64,000 nt of DNA from Listeria monocytogenes (GTDB lineage Bacteria > Bacillota > Bacilli > Lactobacillales > Listeriaceae), in the NCBI RefSeq assembly GCF_013282665.1, contig NZ_CP054041.1:620001-684000 (forward strand), in the 5' to 3' direction. This document shows positions 45,488 through 55,022 of the stretch, piece after piece. The stretch's first letter is position 1. Each line of letters opens with the position of its first letter. Both the position numbers and the translations under genes were made by a program. The notes below the pieces were generated by a model. That model was not told the DNA's origin. It did no database searches and saw only the letters and a program-made list of their open reading frames with translations.

Positions 45488-47440
45488 TTAAAATTCTAAT
45501 TGCAGATTTGCTTCTATCGCAAGCAAATTATCACGATACACTTTCATTTCTTTCCGTGTAATCGTTCCTTTTTCAAAGTAGCGTTGAATTGTTTCTCGTT
45601 CAATTTGTGAAGCTAGGTCGATTGTTGTTTGTAGCGCTTCATCATTGCTTTCTTTTTTATTTTTCCCACGACCTAATGCTCGCTCAAAATTCATTAAATA
45701 AAGCGAAATAATTTCTGGGTTAAACTCATTTGAGTCCAATTCTTGTAGCTTTTGAATGACGAATAGATTGTTTTCATTTTGGAGTTTAGCAATTTCTTTT
45801 CTACGTTCTTCAAAAGTAAGTGGAACAAATCGGAAATCTCGAAAACGATGACTTAATAATTGGCGATACCGCATTCTCGCCCGGTACTTCTCAGCTCGTG
45901 TTTGGACATAGAGGCGTTTTCCAAGACGCATCATTTGCGACACTCCCACGCCAGTATCAATTTTTCGTTCAAATACTAATCTTCTCGTATTTTCAAGTTG
46001 CCATTCTTGTGTTAAGCGCCGTAATTCTTTTTCAGTAGCATTCACTTCCTTATGCTCCATTAAAGAGAAAATTCGATTATTATACATATTCAATACTTTA
46101 TTCATTTCTACTGCATTTTCATCTGTTTTATACGCCTGTAATTGCTGCACAATATCGCGAAGTAGCACAATGTCCGTCGTATGATCTGCCGCAACTTTGT
46201 CTTTTTTATCTGCAAAAAGTGGTAAGGTGAAATTGGCCAAAAGTAGTGTCGTAATAATAACCCCAGCAGCAATAAAAATAAGTAAATCTCGCTCAGGAAA
46301 AGCATTGCCATTACCAAGGACAAAAGGTAGCGAAAGCGCACTGACTAATGTAATTGTCCCGCGAACACCAGCCACAGTATAAAGAAAGGTATTTTTCAAT
46401 CTGCTCACTAAATCCACTTTCGGACTTTCCTCATAATTGCGGAAAAACAAGATCCATAAAAATCTTAGTCCGAGTAGTAAGAAAGTAATTCCCACTATAT
46501 ACACGAATAGCATACCTTTTTGAATATTAGCGTCTTGCCAAATCGTCATCAAAATTTGTGGTAATTGTGTCCCTAGCAAGATAAATACCAAACCATTCAA
46601 ACTAAAAATAATAACAGACCATGTGTTTCTTGAAAGCATATTCAATTGTGCTATTTCAGGATTTATTTTTTTGTAACTAAATGAATGCACCATTCCGCCA
46701 CTAACTACTGCTAAAATCCCGTTCACCCCAACATTTTCTGCAACCATAAAAATTAAAAATGGTAACAAAATTTCCATCAGCATAAAAGAAGTCATATTTT
46801 CAATCCCCAGCTGGCGCAAACCACGCATTAACATGATTTTCAATAAACTAAGGATAGCTCCAAGCGCAATTCCACCTAGTGATAGAAGTAAAAAGCTTGT
46901 CCCAGCTGACATAAATGAGAATGTTCCCGTTACAAGCGCCAACACAGCAAACTGAAAGGAAACAAGTCCAGAAGCATCATTAATAAGTGATTCCCCTTCC
47001 AAAATATGCATAATTTTATGTGGCACTCTTACTTTTTCAGCTAGTGCACCCACCGCAACAGCATCTGTAGGCGCAAGTGCAGCAGCTAGTGCAAACGCTG
47101 CTGCAAAAGGTATCGCAGGAATTAAGTAATGAATAAAAGCACCCAATACCCCAACTGTTACAAACACTAGCCCAATCGATAATGACAAAATTGCCTTCCG
47201 ATTTTTCCATAATGATTTCTTATCCGTACTTGCTCCATCATTAAAAAGAATCGGCGCCATAAATAATAATAAAAATAATTCCGGATTTAAATCCATTGTA
47301 TGATCCCCAAGCGGAATCGCTAAAACAATCCCCAGTATTACTTGAATTAAAGGCACTGCAATCCCTGGCAAAAATCGGCTTAGTACATTAGACAAAAACA
47401 CCGCGCTCAACATTAATAAAATCAGTTCAAATATTTCCAT
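45488..47440 (-). CDS. Na+/H+ antiporter, CPA1 family
   Basis: A 650-residue protein. The N-terminal 415 residues form a CPA1 NhaP-like exchanger of about 12-13 helices, with the ion-binding region APTDAVAVGALAEKVRVPHK (about 120, in part) and GESLINDASGLVSFQ (about 148). A long charged cytoplasmic tail follows (about 430-650), helical and arginine/glutamate-rich, probably regulatory. It expels Na+ or Li+ for protons. The ATG at 47440 follows GAGGG; the ORF is open 31 codons further upstream, but that covers a structured leader and lacks hydrophobic sequence. Confidence 0.92.
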   Translation of the reverse strand: MEIFELILLMLSAVFLSNVLSRFLPGIAVPLIQVILGIVLAIPLGDHTMDLNPELFLLLFMAPILFNDGASTDKKSLWKNRKAILSLSIGLVFVTVGVLGAFIHYLIPAIPFAAAFALAAALAPTDAVAVGALAEKVRVPHKIMHILEGESLINDASGLVSFQFAVLALVTGTFSFMSAGTSFLLLSLGGIALGAILSLLKIMLMRGLRQLGIENMTSFMLMEILLPFLIFMVAENVGVNGILAVVSGGMVHSFSYKKINPEIAQLNMLSRNTWSVIIFSLNGLVFILLGTQLPQILMTIWQDANIQKGMLFVYIVGITFLLLGLRFLWILFFRNYEESPKVDLVSRLKNTFLYTVAGVRGTITLVSALSLPFVLGNGNAFPERDLLIFIAAGVIITTLLLANFTLPLFADKKDKVAADHTTDIVLLRDIVQQLQAYKTDENAVEMNKVLNMYNNRIFSLMEHKEVNATEKELRRLTQEWQLENTRRLVFERKIDTGVGVSQMMRLGKRLYVQTRAEKYRARMRYRQLLSHRFRDFRFVPLTFEERRKEIAKLQNENNLFVIQKLQELDSNEFNPEIISLYLMNFERALGRGKNKKESNDEALQTTIDLASQIERETIQRYFEKGTITRKEMKVYRDNLLAIEANLQLEF

Positions 47441-47452
47441 TAATACATCCCT

Positions 47453-47504
47453 CGTTCCCGTATCCATGCCACTGAGTGAGCAGTGTGGCATTTCTTCCGT
47501 TCCC
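47453..47504 (-). promoter_or_regulatory. Structured leader upstream of the antiporter
   Basis: In the mRNA, hairpin AUGCCAC...GUGGCAU (47466-47491) is flanked on both sides by the heptamer GGGAACG (47498-47504 and 47453-47459), ending 12 bases before the start codon. It overlaps the ribosome-binding region and could control translation. No known riboswitch was recognised. Confidence 0.4.
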
Positions 47505-47563
47505 ATATTAGCAAAAAAACTTTTCGAAAACATCCGTCTCTGTATGGAGTTTCCTAGCTATCT

Positions 47564-49162
47564 TCACTTTTTCTGATAAACAATTTGTTCATTTACAACC
47601 GTCATCATAACGTTCACTTGACGAAGTTCTGCTTGTTTTATTTGAAATGGATCTTCTGCCAAAATCGTAAAATCAGCAACAAAGCCCGGCGCAATTTGTC
47701 CGCGTGTAGTTGTTTTGTAGCTCGCAAATGCCGCACCTTTTGTATATAGTTGAATAGCTTCAAACACAGTTAGTCCCTGCTCTGGCCAATATTCTACTCC
47801 ATTCAAATCTGCATTCGCCGTTCTAGTGACAGCCGCATGGATACCCAAAAACGGATTCGGTACTTCTATCGGCGCATCACTTCCTCCAGCTAGCGGAAAA
47901 CCAGCCTGTAGAAGCGTTTTCCAAGCAAAAGCTAGCGGTGGATGATTTTCTCCAAGTACTTCTAGCGCCCACGGAAGATCACTCGCCATGAATTGCGGCT
48001 GTATATCAAATAGCACAGGCAACCCCACAGCTTCTTCTATTAGCGATTCTGTAAGCCAAGGTGTATGTATTAGTCTGTCGTATTGCCCTTCTTTAGGCGG
48101 ATTGGCACGTAATGTCCGAATCACATTAGCAAAAGCTTGATCACCTAAAATATGGATAGCAACAGGTAACCCTGCTTTTCGCGCCGCTTTAACTAAATTT
48201 TCAAATGCTTGATCAGAATGAATTTGCAGTCCTTTTTCATCTGGATTATCTGCGTATCCCGCACTCATCAAGGCTGTTCGCGAGCCCACGGTTCCATCAT
48301 AGAAAATTTTCATCGCTCCTAATTCTAAAAAGGCATCCCCACTTACAAAGCTTTCATTAGAAGCCGAAAAAGCAGCGAGTTCTGCGTGGTGAACCAGCAA
48401 ATGCGCACGAAACGGCATTTTATTAGCACCAACAGTATTTCGAAAAGCAGCTAAAGTCGAAGCAAATCCCGTGAAATAGTGTAAATCTTCCGAGTGTGCA
48501 CCCGTTATGCCTTTCGACCATAAATCAGTTATCGCTATGTTCAGCCATGTGCTCAGTTCAGAAGGCGTTGCTGCTGGGAAAGAATCTATCGCCATAGTCG
48601 TTGCATTATCTCTTAAAACTCCAGTAAAATGACCTGTTTTATCACGAACAATTTCACCACCACCATCAAAACCAGTTTCTGAAAAATCAGCAATGTGCGC
48701 TTTTAATGCCGAATTGATGGAAACACTATGATAATCAATGCGCCGAACTAATATCGGATTCGTTTGGCTAACTGCATCTAAGTCAGCCAAAGAAATCAAC
48801 GTTTGTTCATCTGACCATTTATTCTCATCATACCCTTCCACAAACAGCCATTCGTCACTAGCAAGTTGTTTTATCCGTCCTGCAATCAACGCTAATGCCT
48901 CTTTTTTAGTGGTGGTTTGGTTTAAATTAAGACGTTCTAAAGCTTGTCCATACCAAAGTAAGTGAATATGCGCATCAACGAACCCAGGAAATACCACGTT
49001 CCCTCCTAAATCAATCGTTTCGGTAATATTAGCCGCATATTTTTTTTCTAGCTCTTGTGCTTCTCCGATTGCATAAATGTGTCCTTTTTCTGTTAATACC
49101 GCAGAAACCTGATCCCCTTCAGCTGTCATTTGATAAAAGGTAGCATTTTTCCATAATTTCAT
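47564..49162 (-). CDS. Amidohydrolase family 3 protein (YtcJ-like)
   Basis: A 532-residue metal-dependent hydrolase of the amidohydrolase_3 group. The metal-site motif FPGFVDAHIHLLWYG is at about 55, a central FYDGTVGSRTALM at about 290, VAIHILGDQA at about 337 and GSDAPIEVPNPF near 430. Such enzymes cleave amides, for example on N-acyl amino acids or exo-acting on unusual amides; the substrate is unknown. Three bases separate it from the upstream MFS gene, so the two form one operon, and the transporter may handle its substrate or product. Confidence 0.88.
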   Translation of the reverse strand: MKLWKNATFYQMTAEGDQVSAVLTEKGHIYAIGEAQELEKKYAANITETIDLGGNVVFPGFVDAHIHLLWYGQALERLNLNQTTTKKEALALIAGRIKQLASDEWLFVEGYDENKWSDEQTLISLADLDAVSQTNPILVRRIDYHSVSINSALKAHIADFSETGFDGGGEIVRDKTGHFTGVLRDNATTMAIDSFPAATPSELSTWLNIAITDLWSKGITGAHSEDLHYFTGFASTLAAFRNTVGANKMPFRAHLLVHHAELAAFSASNESFVSGDAFLELGAMKIFYDGTVGSRTALMSAGYADNPDEKGLQIHSDQAFENLVKAARKAGLPVAIHILGDQAFANVIRTLRANPPKEGQYDRLIHTPWLTESLIEEAVGLPVLFDIQPQFMASDLPWALEVLGENHPPLAFAWKTLLQAGFPLAGGSDAPIEVPNPFLGIHAAVTRTANADLNGVEYWPEQGLTVFEAIQLYTKGAAFASYKTTTRGQIAPGFVADFTILAEDPFQIKQAELRQVNVMMTVVNEQIVYQKK

Positions 49163-49165
49163 TTT

Positions 49166-50407
49166 TTATTCCCCCTGATTCACGGAAATTTTCAAACCAG
49201 TTTTATCTTGTTGATTCTTTTTTTGTAATATTTGTTGGAGCGTAATACTAATTAATGCACATCCAAGTAAAATAAAGGCGCCAATAAATAAAGCTTTGAT
49301 CCCACCAAGGTTTTGAACAACGATTGCTCCTAGGAACGGCGCGAGCATCCGCGCTGCTGTCGCCATCCCATTCACAAGTCCTTGATACAATCCAGCCGCT
49401 CCTTTTGGTGCAAGTTGATAAGCAATCGTCGGAATCGCTGGCCAAGCAAACATTTCTCCGAGTGTTAAGAAAATCATTCCGAGTACAAAGCCACTATAAA
49501 TACTTGCATTCATTGCGACAACAAAAGATAAAATAAATAAGAAAATACCAATATAAATTTGTGCGAGTAAATATTTTTTAAATCTGTTTACAACAGGGAT
49601 TAAAATGAGCTGACCAAGTACAATCAGCGCGCCATTTAAACTCCATAAATTTCCGTATTCGCTCGATGTCACACCTTTGATTTCTGTCATGTATGTAGAT
49701 AAATTCGACTGCCACTGCACGTGCGGTAATTGGCAAAGTAAGTATGTCAACAATAATAGAATAAAAGAACATAACGCTAGCTTAGTCGGGAATTCGCGCT
49801 TAGCACCTTTTTTACGATGTTTTGTTTCTGCGCTTACTCGCTCTGATTTCCAATCAATCTTGTGGAAAAAGAAGAAGAAATATCCTGCGAAAGCAATCGC
49901 AAATACAAAAGAACCAATGTATACGTGGCTCATTCCTTGTTTCGCTAGGAGTCCTGCTAGCATTGGACCAATAGCTACGCCAATATTTTGTGCTACATAA
50001 ATTGCATTAAATCCTGTTCTTCCTCCAGTCGGATGTGTTAATCCAGCTGCTGCGTACAATCCAGAGAAGACCATCCCCATCGCGATACCTACCGCCCACA
50101 AATTCCAAATAAAGAACGGAAATCCGTGAAAAAAACACAACGAAGCTGTTGAAAGTACTAATATAATCGTTCCAATCGTAAGTGAAATAAATCCAGAAAA
50201 ACGGTCAAAAATAAGTCCGCCAATAATACTAGAAATAATTCCTACTCCAGAGTTAATCAACAACACTATTGAAGCGTCCGTTGTCGACATCCCTAACTCT
50301 TGTGTCATGTAAATCATATTGAAAGGCCAAATAAACGATAGCCCTGTATATAGTAACACCATCCCAATAATAACAATCCATAAATCCTTTGGTAACCATT
50401 TTGTCAT
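49166..50407 (-). CDS. MFS transporter
   Basis: A 413-residue major facilitator protein with 12 predicted membrane helices. An MFS loop 2-3 motif is recognisable at GGLIFDRFSG (about 63), and the central cytoplasmic loop is basic (ETKHRKKGAKREF, about 195). It resembles drug-exporter-type DHA1 members, but the substrate cannot be named. It is first in a two-gene operon with the amidohydrolase, suggesting uptake or export of an amide. AAGGGA precedes the ATG. Confidence 0.9.
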   Translation of the reverse strand: MTKWLPKDLWIVIIGMVLLYTGLSFIWPFNMIYMTQELGMSTTDASIVLLINSGVGIISSIIGGLIFDRFSGFISLTIGTIILVLSTASLCFFHGFPFFIWNLWAVGIAMGMVFSGLYAAAGLTHPTGGRTGFNAIYVAQNIGVAIGPMLAGLLAKQGMSHVYIGSFVFAIAFAGYFFFFFHKIDWKSERVSAETKHRKKGAKREFPTKLALCSFILLLLTYLLCQLPHVQWQSNLSTYMTEIKGVTSSEYGNLWSLNGALIVLGQLILIPVVNRFKKYLLAQIYIGIFLFILSFVVAMNASIYSGFVLGMIFLTLGEMFAWPAIPTIAYQLAPKGAAGLYQGLVNGMATAARMLAPFLGAIVVQNLGGIKALFIGAFILLGCALISITLQQILQKKNQQDKTGLKISVNQGE

Positions 50408-50483
50408 TTCTACACTTTCCCTTCATTAAAACTCACCTTTTTTAGGGTATCACAACCATCCACATTCGAAAAGAAAAACTTCA

Positions 50484-50518
50484 TCAAAAAAACCACCTAG
50501 CAAAATTTGCTGGTGGCT
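50484..50518 (-). terminator. Terminator of the 203-residue protein gene
   Basis: On the minus strand AGCCACCAGCAAA, short loop, TTTGCTAGGTGG then TTTTTTT; the stem has one mismatch. A second small hairpin (AGGGA...TCCCT, 50525-50543) lies between it and the gene. Confidence 0.92.
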
Positions 50519-50607
50519 AATAAGGGACTGGCGATAAATCCCTATCATGGTTACTTATAAGTGTACTATGAATTCGAATTTTTGTCTGTGCTAATATAAG
50601 AAATATT

Positions 50608-51219
50608 TCAATTATTTTTTTGCAATACGTTATTATAGGCCAAATCTCTTAAATAGTTATGAAATTGCAGTACATCTATTTCAAGATAATAACCTAATTC
50701 ATAGAGAATATGCTGCTGTTTCAATTCTTTCACTTGAAAAGCACATAGTTCTTTAGGAACAACTTGTATAATCTCTTGTCTAAAAAAATCTATTGCTACT
50801 TTCCAAGAAGTGGTATGTAATCTTGCAGGCATTTCTTGGATAAGCCACTGAATGCAATCACTTTCATCTCGATCCAAAAAACTTTTTTCTATTCTTGTTA
50901 AATCAGCAAGCTTCACGTTCCCCATACTTTTCAAGATATCCTTTACATAGGCCAACGGAATTTTCCAAGCCACCGTTTTAGAAAGGGGCTGGATTTTTGT
51001 CTCTTCTCGTGTAAAACCGAGAATGCTTCCTTTTCCCCAAGAACTGTTTCTAGCAGCACATTGTGTTACATTGCCTTCGTCGATTGCATAAACATACTCA
51101 TTGTTTTCAGGGCAAAGAACAATTTCCTCCTCGTTCCAATATACCAATTCAGCTACTTCTTGAAACCTTGGATTATTAGTTAACGTAAACATTAATTCCG
51201 TCGCAAACCTTTCCTGCAT
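50608..51219 (-). CDS. Protein of unknown function, possible Crp/Fnr-like
   Basis: A 203-residue soluble protein I do not recognise with confidence. The first 110 residues look beta-rich, with short strands and turns (IVLCPENNEYVYAIDEG, SSWGKGSILGF), reminiscent of a cyclic-nucleotide-binding beta roll. A long helix region (about 105-135) could dimerise, and the C-terminal third (VKELKQQHILYELGYYLEID) is helical where Crp proteins hold their HTH. No clear DNA-recognition helix is visible. Listeria encodes many PrfA/Crp-like proteins, so a diverged member is my best guess. It has its own ribosome site (GGCGGG) and terminator. Confidence 0.6.
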   Translation of the reverse strand: MQERFATELMFTLTNNPRFQEVAELVYWNEEEIVLCPENNEYVYAIDEGNVTQCAARNSSWGKGSILGFTREETKIQPLSKTVAWKIPLAYVKDILKSMGNVKLADLTRIEKSFLDRDESDCIQWLIQEMPARLHTTSWKVAIDFFRQEIIQVVPKELCAFQVKELKQQHILYELGYYLEIDVLQFHNYLRDLAYNNVLQKNN

Positions 51220-51270
51220 TTATCCCGCCTCCTCAAAATCCTTACATCAATTCATCTCTCTTTATCATAA

Positions 51271-51317
51271 TAAAAAAAAAGCGAGTAGAGAGTTCCTAAA
51301 GAACCATCTTCCCGCTT
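51271..51317 (-). terminator. Terminator downstream of the DUF308 gene
   Basis: On the minus strand AAGCGGGAAGATGGTTC, small loop, GGAACTCTCTACTCGCTT then a T9 run; a long imperfect stem about 90 bases past the DUF308 stop. Confidence 0.85.
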
Positions 51318-51407
51318 CTTATGTCTATTTTGTGACGAAATTATTTTTCCGGCTTTATTGATGTGATTTTTTTAACATTTCTCTTGAAAAAATATAAAAA
51401 ATTATCA

Positions 51408-51938
51408 TTATTTCCCGGAATCACCTTTTTGAATAACCCACCAAAGAGAAAGGCATGTAATTCCTTGGAAAATAAAAAACAATCCAAGGATAATACCAAT
51501 CGCAATCGCTACTAACGTATTCGTGAATAAGGAAATAACAGCAATAATTAATCCTATAATTCCCATGATAAGTAGTAAAGTCCATCCCGGAAATCCTTTT
51601 ACAGCAAACGCCGTTAAAATACGCAAAATCGCTGATGCTAATATCCAAATTGCGAAAATAATAATGAAAACTCGTTCTGCCATATTCGATTCGAAAATAG
51701 CAAATCCACCAACAAGAATGGATAAAATCCCGTCTAACATGATCCATTTAGAAATACTCCAATATTTACGTTCTCCAAAATAAGAAATCACTTCATTAAT
51801 CCCATTTAAAACTAAAATTATCCCAATAAAAATAGTGAGTGCTTGCAGTGAAGTACTTGGATTAAACATTAAATAAATTCCAAGACCAATCATCGCCACA
51901 CCAAGAATTAAAACGAAATACGTGTATAATTTTCTCAT
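51408..51938 (-). CDS. DUF308/HdeD-family membrane protein
   Basis: A 176-residue protein with six predicted membrane helices in three repeated hairpins, beginning YTYFVLILGVAMIGLGIYL. It belongs to DUF308, related to E. coli HdeD, an acid-resistance-associated membrane protein of uncertain mechanism. It lies 15 bases downstream of nagB and is probably co-transcribed with it and the HAD gene. Confidence 0.87.
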   Translation of the reverse strand: MRKLYTYFVLILGVAMIGLGIYLMFNPSTSLQALTIFIGIILVLNGINEVISYFGERKYWSISKWIMLDGILSILVGGFAIFESNMAERVFIIIFAIWILASAILRILTAFAVKGFPGWTLLLIMGIIGLIIAVISLFTNTLVAIAIGIILGLFFIFQGITCLSLWWVIQKGDSGK

Positions 51939-51953
51939 GGTTTTGCCCCCTTT

Positions 51954-52685
51954 TTAGTGATTAGTAAGTAATGACCCTGCCGCTTCATCAATAATAAATA
52001 CGACATTCGGATGGTTACGTAGAATCGACGCTGGACAACTTTCATCAATTGGTCCCTCAAGTAAACCTTTAACCGCCTCTGCTTTTCGTTCACCAGAAGC
52101 AGTGACTAAGATTTGTTTCGCATCCATCATATCAGCTAAGCCAAGTGTCAGCATTTGAGACGGCGCTTCGTCTTCTTTTAAGTTGTTGTACATGATGGTA
52201 CTTTTAATAGTGGATTCATCGCTATCTGCCAAAAACAATCGCGCATCAAATGGTGTTCCTGGTTCATTAGCCCCTAGATGTCCATTTACCCCTAATCCTA
52301 GAATTTGTAAATCACGCTCATTTTCAGCTAAAATTTTCTTATAGCGCGCGATTTCATCCGTAAAATCAGCTAAACTACCATCTAATAATTCTACTCTTTT
52401 TGGCATTTTGTTGATTAAATCATAGAATTTTTGGTGCATATATGTGTAAACAGTGAAGGAAGCATCGCGCTTAGCCACATACTCATCTAAATTCATTAAA
52501 AATACTTTTTCAATTGGAATTTCATCGGCATTAATTCCTTTTACAAGCCCTTCAAACATTCCATCAAAACTTGCTCCGGTAGTTGTATTGATTACCGGAT
52601 TATCATTTTCGTTAATGACTTGTTTGACAACTTCAAGCGCTTCTTGCGACATTTCTTCGTATGTTTTCGTTCTGATTAATTTCAT
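51954..52685 (-). CDS. nagB: Glucosamine-6-phosphate deaminase
   Basis: A 243-residue NagB-type isomerase/deaminase converting glucosamine-6-phosphate to fructose-6-phosphate and ammonia. Landmarks are INTTTGASFDGMFEGLV (phosphate loop, about 33), the active-site Asp in FLMNLDEYV (about 65), and GLGVNGHLGANEPGTPF (about 128) with the catalytic His. GAGGAGG precedes the ATG. It shares a likely operon with the upstream HAD gene and downstream DUF308 gene and lies within 1 kb of a chitobiose-type PTS cassette whose product it could consume. Confidence 0.94.
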   Translation of the reverse strand: MKLIRTKTYEEMSQEALEVVKQVINENDNPVINTTTGASFDGMFEGLVKGINADEIPIEKVFLMNLDEYVAKRDASFTVYTYMHQKFYDLINKMPKRVELLDGSLADFTDEIARYKKILAENERDLQILGLGVNGHLGANEPGTPFDARLFLADSDESTIKSTIMYNNLKEDEAPSQMLTLGLADMMDAKQILVTASGERKAEAVKGLLEGPIDESCPASILRNHPNVVFIIDEAAGSLLTNH

Positions 52686-52728
52686 AAAAATCCTCCTCTA
52701 TATGCTTTCATTACCCGAACTATTTTTT

Positions 52729-53574
52729 CTAAAGCAAACCATGCTTTTCAAAGCTTGTGTACAATCCATCTTCATCAACGGATTTTGTTACTTCATCTGC
52801 AAGTAATTTTAGTTCTTCTTTTGCATTCCCCATTGCAATACCAGTTTCACAATAAGCAAGCATTTCTGCATCATTCATTCCATCACCAATGCCAATCGTC
52901 GCATTCTTCTCTGCACCGATATGCGCTAGCAGAAATTCAATCGCTGTCGCTTTATGAATATCCGGTACCATCAGCTCTCCACTATCATCTCCAAAAATAG
53001 GAACCGTACAATGTAACACCTCAAATTTACCGCTAAATTCATTTTTTATTTCTTCAAAAGGTACATTTTTATTTTCTAGGAAACAAGCTTTATTGACATC
53101 TGTGCGGTACAGATTTGTTTCACCATACGTCAGGCTTTCCATGAAAGGATGTGGATTGCTAGCTTTTTTCTCGCGCGCAATCGGGTCGTTTTCGACATCG
53201 CCATAAATTAATCTATCTAAATGGGCTTCTAAATTTTCGCTTGCAAATAGCCCACCGTTTGACTCCAAATAGAAATCTAAGTTCTTTTCATGAAAGAAAT
53301 CTACCATATGAACAACGTCTTCATTCGCTACTTTTTTATGGTAAATAATTTCATCGTCTACTTCGATATAGCCGCCACCAGCACCAATAATCCCATCAAA
53401 CCCGATGGATAAAATCGAGTCATACAGCTCTGGTTTAGAACGACCAGTACACAAGTACACTTGATGTCCATTGTTACGTGCTTTTATTATTGCTGTTCTT
53501 GCGGATGCCGGAACAAGTCCATCATCCGTTACAAGCGTACCATCTACATCTACAAATACTATTTTTTTCGTCAT
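52729..53574 (-). CDS. HAD-superfamily Cof-type phosphatase
   Basis: A 281-residue HAD IIB hydrolase. Motif I is VFVDVDGTLVTDD, motif II is in YLCTGRSKPELYD, a lysine lies in DIHKATAIEFL, and motif IV is GIGDGMNDAEMLAYCE. The cap domain occupies about 90-180. It probably hydrolyses a sugar or nucleotide phosphate; position before nagB suggests an amino-sugar link (inference). AAGAGG lies seven bases before the ATG at 53574, so the 25-codon longer reading upstream is rejected. Confidence 0.9.
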   Translation of the reverse strand: MTKKIVFVDVDGTLVTDDGLVPASARTAIIKARNNGHQVYLCTGRSKPELYDSILSIGFDGIIGAGGGYIEVDDEIIYHKKVANEDVVHMVDFFHEKNLDFYLESNGGLFASENLEAHLDRLIYGDVENDPIAREKKASNPHPFMESLTYGETNLYRTDVNKACFLENKNVPFEEIKNEFSGKFEVLHCTVPIFGDDSGELMVPDIHKATAIEFLLAHIGAEKNATIGIGDGMNDAEMLAYCETGIAMGNAKEELKLLADEVTKSVDEDGLYTSFEKHGLL

Positions 53575-53645
53575 GCAATACCTCTTTTCGTATGTTAATA
53601 GTTTAATTATAGCATTTCTTTGATAAGAAGGCGCTCGGTTATATA

Positions 53646-53690
53646 ACAAAAAACATCGTATAGCGAATTTTCATCCGTCATACGATGTTT
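53646..53690 (-). terminator. Terminator closing the PTS cassette
   Basis: On the minus strand AAACATCGTAT, loop, ATACGATGTTT then TTTTGTTAT, five bases past the GH4 stop: a perfect 11-bp stem. Confidence 0.93.
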
Positions 53691-53695
53691 GATAC

Positions 53696-55003
53696 TTATT
53701 TTAATTCTGGCCAAAAGGCTTTATTTTCAATCATCATTTCATCCAATACTTTCTTCGCCACTGTGGCATTTGGAACCGATTGATTTAATGTAAATGCTTG
53801 TAATGCTTTTTGATAAGATTTTTCAAAGTAAGCATCTACGAGTAGTTTCTCCGCAGCAACTTGCGCTTCCATCATACCTTTATGGAAATCACCAATTGCA
53901 GGCAAGGCAATTGCTTCTACACCTGTCGCACCAACGTATGCTGGAACTTCAACAACTGCATCACTACGTAAATTCGGGATGGATCCTTTGTTTTCGACGA
54001 TTAACATAAAGCGACTTTTCTCATCATTTAGTAGTGAAGTAGCTATGTCTACAATATATAAACCGTGTACGCCAAAGTAGAAATCAAGCACATCTCCTTT
54101 TTCTTTGTTGCGGATTTTATCTGCCATTTCTTGTGTTTTTTGCTCGCGACCATCCATTACTGTATTCGCACGAGTATAATTTGGATCAGCATAATCGACA
54201 TACATGTCTGGGTACAAATAATATTCTAAATAGTTATTTGGCAAATTATCTGGAAAATTTTGAACCATAAAGCGGATCATATTGAATGCGCGATTCCAGC
54301 TTGGATCTTCTTCTTTGATTTCTTGAACTTTCAACTTCTCTAAAAGCTCTGGCATAATATCACGTTTTAATGACTTATCATAAATTTTCGTATACCAACC
54401 AAAGTGATTTAAACCATAGTAAGTTGCAATCCAATTATCACGATCATAGCCATAATTTTTAGCTAGTGTATCTTCAATTCCGATTGTCATATCACATACA
54501 TTAATCATTCGAATACCAGGAAATTGTCTTCGTACAGCTTCAGAAATAATCGTTTCTGGGTTCGTATAATTTAAAATCCAAGCTTCTGGCGCATATTTTT
54601 GAATAAAGCCAACTAATTCTAATAGCGGACCAATACTGCGTAGTCCGTATGAAAATCCGCCAAGTCCACATGTTTCTTGCCCAACTAATCCATGTTTTAG
54701 TGGAATTTTTTCATCTTTTTCACGCATTTTAAGTCCGCCAACGCGAATTTGCGAGAAGATAAAGTCCGCTCCGGTAAATGCTTCTTCAGGGTTTGTTGTT
54801 TGTACTAATTTAATTGATGAAAAGCCTTGTTGTTCTAACATATAACCCAGAATTAAATACATGTTTTCATTTCTTGTTGCTTCAATATCATACAAACGGA
54901 TCTCACTTACTGGTAATCGTTCTTGCCCGTTAAGTACTGCTTGAATGATTCCCGGTGTATAAGTACTTCCTCCGCCAGCAATAGTAATAATTTGTTTTTT
55001 CAT
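53696..55003 (-). CDS. GH4 6-phospho-beta-glucosidase / phospho-chitobiose hydrolase (LicH/ChbF-like)
   Basis: A 435-residue family 4 glycosidase, which uses NAD+ and a divalent metal in a redox-assisted elimination. The Rossmann motif ITIAGGGSTYTPG opens the protein, metal ligands are in VCDMTIGIED (about 175) and LNHFGWY (about 203), and NYTNPETI lies near 150. It would cleave the intracellular 6-phospho-disaccharide delivered by the PTS genes upstream. AAGGAG before the ATG at 55003 sets the start; a longer ORF reaches into the regulator gene. Cellobiose-6-P or chitobiose-6-P cannot be told apart by sequence; the ChbG neighbour favours the latter. Confidence 0.92.
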   Translation of the reverse strand: MKKQIITIAGGGSTYTPGIIQAVLNGQERLPVSEIRLYDIEATRNENMYLILGYMLEQQGFSSIKLVQTTNPEEAFTGADFIFSQIRVGGLKMREKDEKIPLKHGLVGQETCGLGGFSYGLRSIGPLLELVGFIQKYAPEAWILNYTNPETIISEAVRRQFPGIRMINVCDMTIGIEDTLAKNYGYDRDNWIATYYGLNHFGWYTKIYDKSLKRDIMPELLEKLKVQEIKEEDPSWNRAFNMIRFMVQNFPDNLPNNYLEYYLYPDMYVDYADPNYTRANTVMDGREQKTQEMADKIRNKEKGDVLDFYFGVHGLYIVDIATSLLNDEKSRFMLIVENKGSIPNLRSDAVVEVPAYVGATGVEAIALPAIGDFHKGMMEAQVAAEKLLVDAYFEKSYQKALQAFTLNQSVPNATVAKKVLDEMMIENKAFWPELK

Positions 55004-55022
55004 ATCTCTCACTCCTTCAAAC

